DNA of 5,889 nt from Candidatus Melainabacteria bacterium (GTDB lineage Bacteria > Actinomycetota > Actinomycetes > Mycobacteriales > Pseudonocardiaceae). Under the pieces are notes generated by a model. That model searched no databases. It saw only the letters and a list, made by a program, of their open reading frames with translations, and was not told the DNA's origin. Shown in pieces: positions 1-5,720 of the stretch; positions within the stretch are counted from its first letter, which is position 1; each line of letters begins with the position of its first letter. A program made the position numbers and the translations under genes. Location: positions 1 through 5,889 of the forward strand of contig CAJCJE010000576.1 of the NCBI GenBank assembly GCA_903970565.1. The letters run 5' to 3'.

Positions 1-56
1 AGGTAGCGGCGGATCCCCGCCGCGACGGTCGCCTCGTCCCCGATCAGTGCCAGGTC
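1..56 (-). pseudogene. C-terminal fragment of an F420-type LLM oxidoreductase, in frame with the M20 N-terminus
   Basis: The last 18 complete codons before the left edge encode DLALIGDEATVAAGIRRY. This resembles the 'D-(V/L)-A-(I/L)-(V/I)-GDE-x-x-(V/L)-x-A-x-(I/L)-R-x-(Y/L)' segment near the C-terminus of F420-dependent LLM-class oxidoreductases, where it precedes a 'DAGATD'-like turn. The assignment rests on pattern memory of that family and on only 18 residues. If it is right, a fourth LLM gene once lay downstream of the M20 gene. A deletion removed the M20 3' part and this gene's 5' part and left one open frame. Confidence 0.55.
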
Positions 57-401
57 GACGTAGCCGTCCTTCACCTCTCCCGAGAACGGGTGCACCGACC
101 ACTCCGAGGCGTCGGCGGGAACCACGTCGAGGTGCCCGTGCACCAGCAGCGCGCCGCGGGCGGAGTCGGCGCCGGCCAGCCGCGCGATGACGTTGCCCCG
201 GCCCGGTGCCCCGGATTCGACGTAGGTGACGTCGTAGCCGGCGTCGCTCAGTTTCCCGGCGACGTACTCGGCCGCCTTGCCCTCCGTGCCGGCCGCGGAC
301 TTGTCGCCGGTGTTCGTGGTGTCGATCGCGATGAGATCGCTGGCGAGCGTGACGACTTCCGCCACCGCCGCGTCGGCCAGCGCGGGACTCGGGAACGTCA
401 C
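1..401 (-). pseudogene. M20-family zinc peptidase/deacylase N-terminus, fused in frame to a foreign LLM oxidoreductase tail (partial, runs off the left edge)
   Basis: The GTG start at 401-399 overlaps the stop of the preceding monooxygenase gene (GTGA), and no good ribosome site precedes it, so translation is probably coupled. The first 115 residues are a clear M20 (ArgE/DapE/CPG2-like) N-terminus. A helical region with LIAIDTTN (residues 23-30) is followed by GRGNVIARL (67-75) and the metal-site segment LLVHGHLDVVPAD (85-97), with H90 and D92 of the HxD motif. HPFSGEVKDGYV follows at 104-115. M20 proteins normally continue with W-GRG-x-x-D-M-K, which supplies the bridging metal Asp. Here residue 116 onward reads DLALIGDEATVAAGIRRY, which is not M20-like. 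The gene therefore lacks the rest of the catalytic domain and the dimerisation domain within this window and is unlikely to be an active peptidase. Family members hydrolyse amide bonds of dipeptides or N-acyl amino acids in the cytosol. The intact parent's substrate is unknown. Confidence 0.78.
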
Positions 402-1780
402 CAGGCAACCGGGGTCGCCGTGACCGCGCCCAGCGGAGCGAGGCCGAGGTTCTCGCGCAGCGTCGTGCCCTCGTACTCGGTGCGGAACACGCCGCGTTCC
501 TGCAGCAGCGGCACGACCTTGTCGACGAAGGGATCCAGGCCACCGGGGACCAGGTGAGAGCCGATGATGAAACCGTCGCTGGCATCGTCTTGGACGAACC
601 GGTTGATCTCCGCGGCCACGGTCGCCGGTGACCCGATGAACGACTGGCGCCCGGTCACTTCGATGATCAGCTCCCGGGTGGTCAGGTTCTCGGCCTCGGC
701 TTTGGCGCGCCACTGGTTCGCCAGTGCGACCGGGCTCTTCGCCAGCTGGCGCGCGCCGGCGTTGCCCTTGGCCACCAGTCCGCCGATCTCGCTCACAACG
801 GGGTCGAAGGCCGGCAGCGGGCCGTCCGGGTCGTGACCGGACAGGTCGGTGTTCCAGAGCTGCTCCAGGAACCTGATCGCGGTCGCGGGTGACACCTGCG
901 CCAGCCTGATCTCCCGGGCGGCCTCCTCGGCCTCCGCGTCCGTGTCACCGAGGACGAACCCGGCGGCCGGCAGGATCAGCAGCTGGTCACGGGTCCGGCC
1001 GAACTTCGGCAGCCGGTTCTTCACGTCGGCGTAGAACGCCCGTGCCTGGTCGTACTGCGAGTAGCGGGAGAAGATCACGTCGGCGGCGGTGGCGGCGAAG
1101 TCTCGTCCCTCGTCGGACTCTCCGGCTTGCAGGATCACCGGGCGGCCCTGCGGGCTGCGCGGCACGTTGAACCGGCCGTTGATGTCGAAGTGGGCATCCT
1201 CGTGGGTGAAGCCGCCCGGCGCCGGCGTGGACAGGAACTGCCCGGTTTCCTTGTCGGCGACGATCTCGTCGCCGTGCCAGGAGTCCCACAGCTCGCTCGC
1301 GGTCCGCAGGAAGGTCCTGGCCCGTTCGTAGCGCTGATCTTGCGGGAGGAACCCGCCGCGGCGGAAGTTCTCCCCGGTGAAGGCGTCCCAGCTGGTGACC
1401 ACGTTCCAGGCGGCCCGTCCGCCGGACAGCCAGTCCAGGGACGCGAACTGCCGGGCCACCTCGTACGGCTCGTTGAAGGTGGAATTGATCGTGCCGGCCA
1501 GCCCGATGTGCTCGGTGACCGCGGCCAGGGCCGCGAGCACGGTGAAGGTGTCGGGCCGGCCGACGATGTCGAGGTCGTGGATCTTCCCGGCGTGCTCGCG
1601 CAGGCGCAGTCCTTCGGCCAGGAAGAAGAAGTCGAGCTTGCCGCGCTCAGCGGTCTGAGCGACGTGCCGGAACGAGTCGAACGCGATCTGACTGCCCGCG
1701 GCCGGGTCGCTCCAGACGGTGGTGTTGTTCACGCCGGGGAACCCGGCCGCGAGGCGGATCTGCTTCAGTGACGTGCTCAT
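398..1780 (-). CDS. NtaA/SnaA/DszA-family FMN-dependent monooxygenase (LLM gene A)
   Basis: This 460-residue protein is full length for the nitrilotriacetate monooxygenase component A / pristinamycin synthase SnaA / DszA group of the luciferase-like fold, which use FMNH2 from a separate reductase and O2. Diagnostic segments are AERGKLDFFFLAEGL (44-58), RPDTFTVLAALAAVTEHIGL (75-94), the GGRAAWNVVTSWD flavin-site strand (120-132), the YERA...LWDSW helix (151-168), FDINGRFNVPRSPQGRPVILQAG (198-220) and the C-terminal DGFIIGS...FRTEYEGTTLRENLGL block (402-447). Members cleave C-N or C-S bonds by alpha-carbon hydroxylation or by sulfone monooxygenation. The actual substrate cannot be read from the sequence. 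The ATG has an AGGGGA Shine-Dalgarno 5 bases upstream. The gene sits 20 bases after gene B and overlaps the M20 gene by 4 bases, so all three are probably co-transcribed. No reductase gene is present in the window. Confidence 0.93.
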   Translation of the reverse strand: MSTSLKQIRLAAGFPGVNNTTVWSDPAAGSQIAFDSFRHVAQTAERGKLDFFFLAEGLRLREHAGKIHDLDIVGRPDTFTVLAALAAVTEHIGLAGTINSTFNEPYEVARQFASLDWLSGGRAAWNVVTSWDAFTGENFRRGGFLPQDQRYERARTFLRTASELWDSWHGDEIVADKETGQFLSTPAPGGFTHEDAHFDINGRFNVPRSPQGRPVILQAGESDEGRDFAATAADVIFSRYSQYDQARAFYADVKNRLPKFGRTRDQLLILPAAGFVLGDTDAEAEEAAREIRLAQVSPATAIRFLEQLWNTDLSGHDPDGPLPAFDPVVSEIGGLVAKGNAGARQLAKSPVALANQWRAKAEAENLTTRELIIEVTGRQSFIGSPATVAAEINRFVQDDASDGFIIGSHLVPGGLDPFVDKVVPLLQERGVFRTEYEGTTLRENLGLAPLGAVTATPVAW

Positions 1781-1785
1781 CGGTA

Positions 1786-1791
1786 TCCCCT
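1786..1791 (-). promoter_or_regulatory. Ribosome binding site of LLM gene A
   Basis: AGGGGA on the minus strand lies 5 bases before the ATG at 1780-1778, inside the 20-base gap after gene B's stop. It supports this start and independent ribosome loading on gene A. Confidence 0.6.
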
Positions 1792-1800
1792 GCTGACGAT

Positions 1801-3021
1801 TCAGGCCGCGCCCGCGGCGTATCGGTTGGCTGGACGGGACAGTCCCAGCAGCCCGCGCAGGGTGTTCGCCTCGTAGGCGGCGCGGAAGGCGCCGCGGCGC
1901 TGCAGCTCGGGCACCAGGTAGTCCGTGATCTGGCTCAGGTCGTGCGGCAGGACGGCGGGCCGCAGCCGGTAGCCGGACAGGCCAGCGCGGTGCCAGTCGA
2001 GCAGCAGGTCAGCGAGTTCGGCCGGGGTGCCGACGAAGATCTCGGCGTCGCTGGTGTACTCGGCTCCCGCGCGCGCGTCCAGCCGCTGCTTGCGCGCGAC
2101 CGCGGTCGCATGCTCGCGGTCGAGGAAGACGACCAGGTCGGCGAAGACATGCACGGTGTCGGCCGCACGCCCGACGGCCTGCTGCTGCGCACGGATCTGG
2201 GCGATGATCGCGGTCGCGTCGGCGGCACTGTGCGGCGTGACGAACCCGACGTCCGTCGACCGTGCGATCAGCTGATACGGCACTTCTGCGTGCCCGAGCG
2301 CGGCGACGACCGGCTGCCCTTGCGGCGGCCGCGGTGTGATCGAGGGCCCTTTCACGGAGAACCAGCGGCCTTCGAAGTCGATGTAGTGCAGCTTGTCCCG
2401 GTCGATAAAGCGGCCGGTCGCGAGGTCGCGGATCTCCGCGTCGTCCTCCCAGCTGTCCCAGAGCCGGCGCAGCACCTCGACGTAGTCCGCGGCCTCGTCG
2501 AAGGAGTCCCGCAGCCGCTGCCGCAACCCGGGGGCGTCGAGGTTGGCGTAGTCCTCGCGGCGCAGCGGCTGGATCTCGCGCCGGCCGAAGTGGGCCGCCC
2601 CTTCGGCGGTGCCGTCCAGCTGCACCCGGATGCCGGCCCGGCCGGCGCTGGCGTAGTCGATCGTGGCGATCGCCTTCGCGAGGTGGAACGGCTCAGTGTG
2701 ATTGACGATCGCAGTCGGCAACAGCCCTATGCGGCTGGTCACGGGCGCGACCCTGGCCGCGATAAGGGTGGCGTCGAGGCGCCCGCGAACCCGGTCAGCC
2801 CGGTCGTCGGGCTGGAGCGGATGGTCGGACTGAAGCCGGAGTCCGTCCTCGATCGTGACGAAGTCGACGAGGCCGCGTTCGGCCCGCTGAATCAGGTCGA
2901 CCCAGTACTTCGGGGTGAACAGTTCGCCGGGACGGGCATCGGGCTCACGCCACGCGGCGGGATGCCAGCCGGCGCTGTCCAGCGCGATCGCGAGGTGCAG
3001 AGAGTTGGTCGAACGTGACAT
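1801..3021 (-). CDS. LLM-class flavin-dependent monooxygenase, SnaA/NtaA-related but divergent (LLM gene B)
   Basis: This 406-residue protein has a bacterial-luciferase-like TIM-barrel fold. Recognisable parts are the first strand LHLAIALDSAGWHPAAW (8-24), the AERGLVDFVTIEDGL segment (47-61), SRIGLLPTAIVNHTEPFHLAKAIATIDYASAGRAG (96-130), YVEVLRRLWDSWEDD (180-194), HYIDFEGRWFSVKGPSITPRPPQGQPVV (212-239) and FRAAYEANTLRGLLGL (379-394). It is shorter than typical NtaA proteins. Where they carry the WNVVTS strand it has RAGIRVQLDGT (128-138), which points to a different flavin or substrate pocket. The start is set by the conserved first strand. The ribosome site is poor, with only a weak GAAAG about 12 bases upstream. 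The 62-base gap to gene C's stop holds no other convincing gene. The substrate is unknown. An FMNH2-dependent role is known for relatives, but an F420-dependent one is not excluded. Confidence 0.91.
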   Translation of the reverse strand: MSRSTNSLHLAIALDSAGWHPAAWREPDARPGELFTPKYWVDLIQRAERGLVDFVTIEDGLRLQSDHPLQPDDRADRVRGRLDATLIAARVAPVTSRIGLLPTAIVNHTEPFHLAKAIATIDYASAGRAGIRVQLDGTAEGAAHFGRREIQPLRREDYANLDAPGLRQRLRDSFDEAADYVEVLRRLWDSWEDDAEIRDLATGRFIDRDKLHYIDFEGRWFSVKGPSITPRPPQGQPVVAALGHAEVPYQLIARSTDVGFVTPHSAADATAIIAQIRAQQQAVGRAADTVHVFADLVVFLDREHATAVARKQRLDARAGAEYTSDAEIFVGTPAELADLLLDWHRAGLSGYRLRPAVLPHDLSQITDYLVPELQRRGAFRAAYEANTLRGLLGLSRPANRYAAGAA

Positions 3022-3083
3022 GACCGGTCGTCGCTTTCGAAGAGGGTTCGCGTGGAGCCGGCCGGCACCGGACGGCTGCCTTG

Positions 3084-4133
3084 TCAGTGCGAGGGCGTCC
3101 AGCCCAGCTGGGGCGCGAGGTTGTAGCGCACGTCGTGCAGGATCTGCTCGTACTCGTGCTTGTCGAACTCATACGGCACCTCGACGCGCAGTTCGGTGAC
3201 GCGGGCCACCACCGGGTCGGCGGCGAGGTGTTCGAGGATCTCGTCGGTCGTCCCGATCAGGTCGACCGGGAAGAGGATGCCGTCCCTGCCTCCGTTGCCG
3301 GGGAACGTCTGCGGTTTGAGCGTTCGCTCGTACCGGCTGGCGCCGTACTCTCGGTACCGTTCCCGCTGCTTGGCGTCGGCGCTGTCGGTCGGGACGATGA
3401 CACGCCCGATGCCGACGCGGCCAGCGCGGCCCGCGGGCAGACCCGACTGGTAGGCGTCGAGCACCGAGTTCTGCGCCGCGTAGAAGTCGGTCGCGCCGCC
3501 GCCGAAGATCACGTTGCCTGAGAGCAGGTTCAGACCTTGCTCCCCGGCCCACTTCGCTGAGCTCGCACTGCCGGCGCCGTACCAGATCCGGTCGACCAGG
3601 CCCTCGGCCTGTGGCTGCAGCCGCGGACGCTGCACGTTGCCGGGTGAGCGGATGACGGTGCCGGAGTCGCCGATGTAGTTCCCGCGCAGGTTCTCCACCA
3701 GGCGGGCGATGCGCCCGTGCTTGAGGTCGAAGCCGCGCCAGTCGCCGTCGTAGACGAGGTCGCCGAGGATCTCGGCGTGCGGCATCGAGGAGCTGAACCC
3801 GATCTGCAGCCGCCCGCGGGACAGCACGTCGGCGAGCGAGAGGTCCTCGGCGAGGCGGAACGGCGATTCGTAGCCGATCGGGATCACCGCGGTGCCCAGC
3901 TCGATGTGCTGGGTGCGCTGACCCGCCGCGGCCAGGAACACCGCCGCGGAGCCGACGCCGTGCTCGAGATGGCGCTGCCGGATCCAGGCGCCGTCCCAGC
4001 CGGCCTTCTCGGCGTCCTCGAACAACTGCAGCGTGGCCTCGAGCCCCGTGTAGGGGTCGTCGTCGGCGAAGTTGCCGGGGGTCAGGAAACCGAGGACGTG
4101 GATGTGGCCGACTCCTGTCGCGTTCTCACTCAT
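3084..4133 (-). CDS. Luciferase-like (alkanal monooxygenase alpha type) LLM oxidoreductase (LLM gene C)
   Basis: This 349-residue protein matches the usual 330-370 residues of the simple luciferase-like group. Visible landmarks are the first strand HIHVLGFLTPG (10-20), the ALxxFEDAEKAGWDGAWIRQRHLE helix-strand unit (about 33-57), HIELGTAVIPIGYESPFRLAEDLSLADVLSRGRLQIG (76-112, the usual 'sGR-x-x-x-G' strand), the RIWYGAGSASSAKWAGEQGLNLLSG unit (182-206) and IGTTDEILEHL (293-303), the standard late helix before the C-terminus. It is only distantly like genes A and B, so the operon carries three different LLM subtypes rather than a tandem duplication. The ATG lacks a Shine-Dalgarno at normal spacing. 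It overlaps the stop of an 18-codon micro-ORF as ATGA, which suggests coupled translation. Reaction and substrate are unassigned. A flavin-dependent oxidation in the cytosol is expected for the family. Confidence 0.92.
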   Translation of the reverse strand: MSENATGVGHIHVLGFLTPGNFADDDPYTGLEATLQLFEDAEKAGWDGAWIRQRHLEHGVGSAAVFLAAAGQRTQHIELGTAVIPIGYESPFRLAEDLSLADVLSRGRLQIGFSSSMPHAEILGDLVYDGDWRGFDLKHGRIARLVENLRGNYIGDSGTVIRSPGNVQRPRLQPQAEGLVDRIWYGAGSASSAKWAGEQGLNLLSGNVIFGGGATDFYAAQNSVLDAYQSGLPAGRAGRVGIGRVIVPTDSADAKQRERYREYGASRYERTLKPQTFPGNGGRDGILFPVDLIGTTDEILEHLAADPVVARVTELRVEVPYEFDKHEYEQILHDVRYNLAPQLGWTPSH

Positions 4134-4186
4134 CCGCGCTCGTTCGGCCTCCGCTCGGCGCCGGCCCGTTGGATCGTTGCCGTCAT
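4130..4186 (-). CDS. 18-codon micro-ORF translationally coupled to LLM gene C
   Basis: Between the MDMPI-family gene and gene C, an ATG at 4186-4184 is preceded by AGGGAGG with a 5-base spacer, the strongest Shine-Dalgarno in the window. It opens a frame for MTATIQRAGAERRPNERG that ends at TGA 4132-4130. The last base of codon 18 and this stop form ATGA with gene C's start. Gene C itself has no ribosome site at proper distance, so reading this micro-ORF would deliver ribosomes to it. The peptide is rich in Arg (4 of 18), has no Cys and no membrane character, and matches no family I recognise. It may be a leader peptide that tunes gene C, or just a coupling device. The frame differs from that of gene C, so it is not an N-terminal extension. 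Confidence 0.5.
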   Translation of the reverse strand: MTATIQRAGAERRPNERG

Positions 4187-4191
4187 CGCAG

Positions 4192-4198
4192 CCTCCCT
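4192..4198 (-). promoter_or_regulatory. Strong ribosome binding site of the micro-ORF
   Basis: AGGGAGG lies 5 bases before the ATG at 4186-4184 and about 58 bases before gene C's ATG, which is too far to serve gene C directly. It is the main reason to believe the micro-ORF is translated. Confidence 0.55.
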
Positions 4199-4216
4199 GT
4201 GGTGTCTTGTGAGATG

Positions 4217-5002
4217 TCAGTGCGCGGGCGTGGTCCGCGGGTCGGGGATGTAGTCGGTGACAAGGAAGCGCTTGAGTACGTCCGCGCTCCCGGTCACGTC
4301 CAGTTCCGGCCGCGGCGGCACCGCCCGCTTCCAGACCAGCAGCGCGATGTCCTGCGCGGCGCCCGCGACGACGACGGACGCGCTCGACGGCCCGGCGGGC
4401 GCGCGCTCAGTCGTCAGGCGGCCGTCGCTCACCCGCACGCTCCAGGCCGCGTCGGTGTCCGCGGCCCGCAGCAACACCGTGCCGCCGATGTCAGCCACGC
4501 CGCTGCCCGCCAGCCGGGGGACGAAGTTCGCGAACACGCTCTCCACCTCCTGGACCGCCAGGTCGGCCGGGATCGGCGCGTGGTCGCCGAGGACGGATTC
4601 CACGTCCCAGCGGTGCACGCCGACCTCGACCGCGAGCAGCGGGGCGATCAGCCGCGCGGGGCGGTCGCCCGCGTCATGCGGGAACGGCACGGGCTTGTCA
4701 GGCGGTACCTCGCTGAGCACGGTGACCAGCGGTTCCAGCCCGGCCAGCACCCAGTCGGCGGCATCCGGCCCCTCCGGCACCGCGGCGCCGGAGTCATCCG
4801 CGCCGCCGGTGACGATGGCATGGAACGTGCGGAGCCCGCGCCCGATGTGGACGGCGAGGCTGTGCACGGTGAAGTCCGGGTAGGCGGGCACGTGGACCTG
4901 CGGCGGCGACCGCCTGACGACCGCGGCGAACCGCTCGGCCTCCCGTCGCAGGTGATCCAGCCACGGCTCAGGAGCCGGCCCGGCCGCTGACTTAGTGCTC
5001 AC
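4217..5002 (-). CDS. Maleylpyruvate isomerase family mycothiol-dependent enzyme (MDMPI/DinB-like)
   Basis: The 261-residue product fits the MDMPI family: an N-terminal DinB-like four-helix bundle (about 10-150) followed by a C-terminal MDMPI_C-like alpha/beta domain (about 165-250). The expected metal ligands are visible: H52 in SLAVHIG, and E126 and H130 in the E-x3-H motif of LLAVEVGVHRWD. This is the pattern of the zinc site in Corynebacterium maleylpyruvate isomerase. Relatives are mycothiol S-transferases or isomerases, so the product may attach mycothiol to, or remove it from, an intermediate in the cytosol. True maleylpyruvate isomerase is unlikely because no gentisate pathway gene is near. 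The GTG start at 5002 is preferred because AAGGAG lies 6 bases upstream and the family's first helix begins soon after. The longer frame to 5086 adds non-conserved residues. It is the first gene of the leftward operon. Confidence 0.88.
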   Translation of the reverse strand: MSTKSAAGPAPEPWLDHLRREAERFAAVVRRSPPQVHVPAYPDFTVHSLAVHIGRGLRTFHAIVTGGADDSGAAVPEGPDAADWVLAGLEPLVTVLSEVPPDKPVPFPHDAGDRPARLIAPLLAVEVGVHRWDVESVLGDHAPIPADLAVQEVESVFANFVPRLAGSGVADIGGTVLLRAADTDAAWSVRVSDGRLTTERAPAGPSSASVVVAGAAQDIALLVWKRAVPPRPELDVTGSADVLKRFLVTDYIPDPRTTPAH

Positions 5003-5008
5003 TGGCGT

Positions 5009-5014
5009 CTCCTT
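5009..5014 (-). promoter_or_regulatory. Ribosome binding site deciding the GTG start of the MDMPI-family gene
   Basis: AAGGAG on the minus strand with a 6-base spacer to GTG 5002-5000. This favours the 261-residue product over a start 28 codons farther upstream. Confidence 0.7.
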
Positions 5015-5078
5015 GCGTCCTGCTACCGGCCGGCCGAGTTGATGGCGAATGACACAACCCTCCCTCTCCCGCCGGCAG

Positions 5079-5099
5079 CTTGTCAATTATCTTGATCAG
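5079..5099. promoter_or_regulatory. 21-bp imperfect inverted repeat, candidate operator upstream of the LLM operon
   Basis: In a conspicuously AT-rich patch, the arms CT-xx-TCAA (5079-5086) and TTGA-xx-AG (5092-5099) are separated by 5 bases, so 6 of 8 arm positions pair. It lies about 77 bases before the GTG of the first operon gene and just outside the transposase remnant. On the minus strand it contains GATAAT (5091-5086), a fair -10 look-alike with no good -35, and TTGACA (5086-5081), a -35 look-alike with no -10. A transcription factor site over the operon promoter is an inference. No regulator gene is visible in the window. Confidence 0.35.
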
Positions 5100-5151
5100 T
5101 TTTATGGGGAATTGCGCCCGGGGCCGGGACCGTCAGCCGCCTGTGCTGCGC

Positions 5152-5589
5152 CAAAACCCGACCGGAAGCTGGACCGCCCAGCAGGCCCGTAACCTCCTCA
5201 TGGACCTCGGCGAGCGCGCCAGCAGGTTCCAGTTCCTGATCCGCGACCGGGACGGCAAGTTCACCACGGCGTTCGACGGCGTCTTCGCCGGGAACGGCAC
5301 GCGGGTCATCAAGACGCCGGTCCGGTCGCCGAAGGCGAACTCGTTCGCGGAGCGGTTCGTGGGGACGCTTCGCCGTGAGTGCCTCGACCACGTGCTGATC
5401 CTCGGCGAGAAGCACCTTCGCAACGTACTGGCCGAGTACGCCAGGCACTACAACGGCCACCGCCCGCACCAGAGCCTGCAGCAGGAGTCCCCGCAGCGCC
5501 AGCCCGCCAACCCCGTCGATATCACCGCACGGATCGAGCGCAGACAGGTTCTCGGCGGCCTGATCAGCGAATACCGAAGAGCTGCCTAG
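5152..5589 (+). pseudogene. 5'-truncated integrase-core (rve, IS3-like) transposase remnant
   Basis: From about NPTGSW (5155) to the TAG at 5587-5589, the frame encodes roughly 145 residues of the C-terminal half of an integrase-core transposase. Landmarks are TAQQARNLLMDLGERASRF, the strand LIRDRDGKF carrying the second catalytic Asp, TPVRSPKANSFAERFVGTLRRECLD carrying the catalytic Glu, ARHYNGHRPHQSL, and a C-terminal RRQVLGGLISEYRRAA. The helix-turn-helix region and the first catalytic Asp are missing. The codons before NPTGSW do not resemble transposase, although the frame stays open back to 5080. It therefore cannot transpose by itself. No terminal inverted repeats or target duplication can be paired, because the left end is lost. 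It lies between the leftward operon's control region and the rightward permease, so it marks a past insertion and deletion there. Confidence 0.85.
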
Positions 5590-5627
5590 CGCGCGTGAGA
5601 CGCCAGGTCAGCAACGACGAACGAATT

Positions 5628-5656
5628 TTGGCATAGCACAGGTGTTTTTCTAGATC
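5628..5656 (+). promoter_or_regulatory. Possible sigma-70-type promoter for the permease gene
   Basis: TTGGCA (5628-5633, one mismatch to TTGACA) is followed after 17 bases by TAGATC (5651-5656), a weak -10. The stretch is AT-richer than its surroundings and lies just past the transposase remnant. If used, transcription would start near 5663 and include the hairpin at 5671-5689 in a leader of about 60 bases. Confidence 0.3.
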
Positions 5657-5670
5657 CACGTCCTCTGGCG

Positions 5671-5689
5671 GTGCCCGGTCAGCGGGCAC
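5671..5689. repeat. Inverted repeat / hairpin in the permease upstream region
   Basis: GTGCCCG and CGGGCAC form a perfect 7-bp, GC-rich stem around a 5-base loop. A further G-T pair is possible at the base. No T-run follows, so it is not a classical intrinsic terminator. It could be a leader stem, a terminator of the T-less kind common in actinomycetes for the transposase side, or an operator. Apart from this hairpin and the possible promoter, 5590-5725 contains no gene that I can see. Confidence 0.45.
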
Positions 5690-5716
5690 TCGCGTCATCC
5701 TGCGCCCCTCCCCCAT

Positions 5717-5720
5717 GGAG
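5717..5720 (+). promoter_or_regulatory. Ribosome binding site of the permease gene
   Basis: GGAG with a 5-base spacer precedes the ATG at 5726-5728 and selects it over the ATG at 5715, which is in another frame. Confidence 0.5.

Noticed and set aside
54..59. GTCGAC (SalI site) exactly at the M20/LLM junction, suggesting a cloning-made chimera
   Set aside because: At least seven GTCGAC sites occur in this window, so one at the junction means little. Also a normal M20 sequence (Tyr-Val-Trp) would not contain GTCGAC there. An assembly or cloning artefact is still possible on other grounds.
1768..3018. Long plus-strand open frame (416 codons) opposite LLM gene B, and similar plus-strand frames at 1127-1771, 3717-4253 and 4169-4990
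   Set aside because: Their translations are Arg/Gly/Pro/Val-rich with no recognisable family, and each lies opposite a clearly identified gene. They are typical GC-skew shadows.
3057..3066. GCCGGCCGGC palindrome in the gap between genes C and B (a related run lies near 5026-5035)
   Set aside because: Short GC-only palindromes are common at this base composition and there is no flanking structure to support an operator or terminator.
5023..5055. 10-codon GTG-started leader frame (MSFAINSAGR) before the MDMPI-family gene
   Set aside because: The GGGAGGG ahead of it is only 2 bases from the GTG, too close for normal initiation, and the peptide has no Cys or repeated codons typical of attenuation leaders.
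5003..5086. 28-codon N-terminal extension of the MDMPI-family gene
   Set aside because: The extension is not family-like and overlaps the putative operator. AAGGAG 6 bases before GTG 5002 gives a better start.
5081..5086. Perfect TTGACA -35 box on the minus strand
   Set aside because: At 16-18 bases spacing only GGAGGG-like sequence is found, with no -10 resemblance. It is recorded only as part of the inverted repeat.
5080..5151. TTG start at 5080 giving a 169-residue transposase-like protein
   Set aside because: The first 25 residues do not resemble transposases, and no ribosome site supports the start. The open frame there is accidental upstream sequence.
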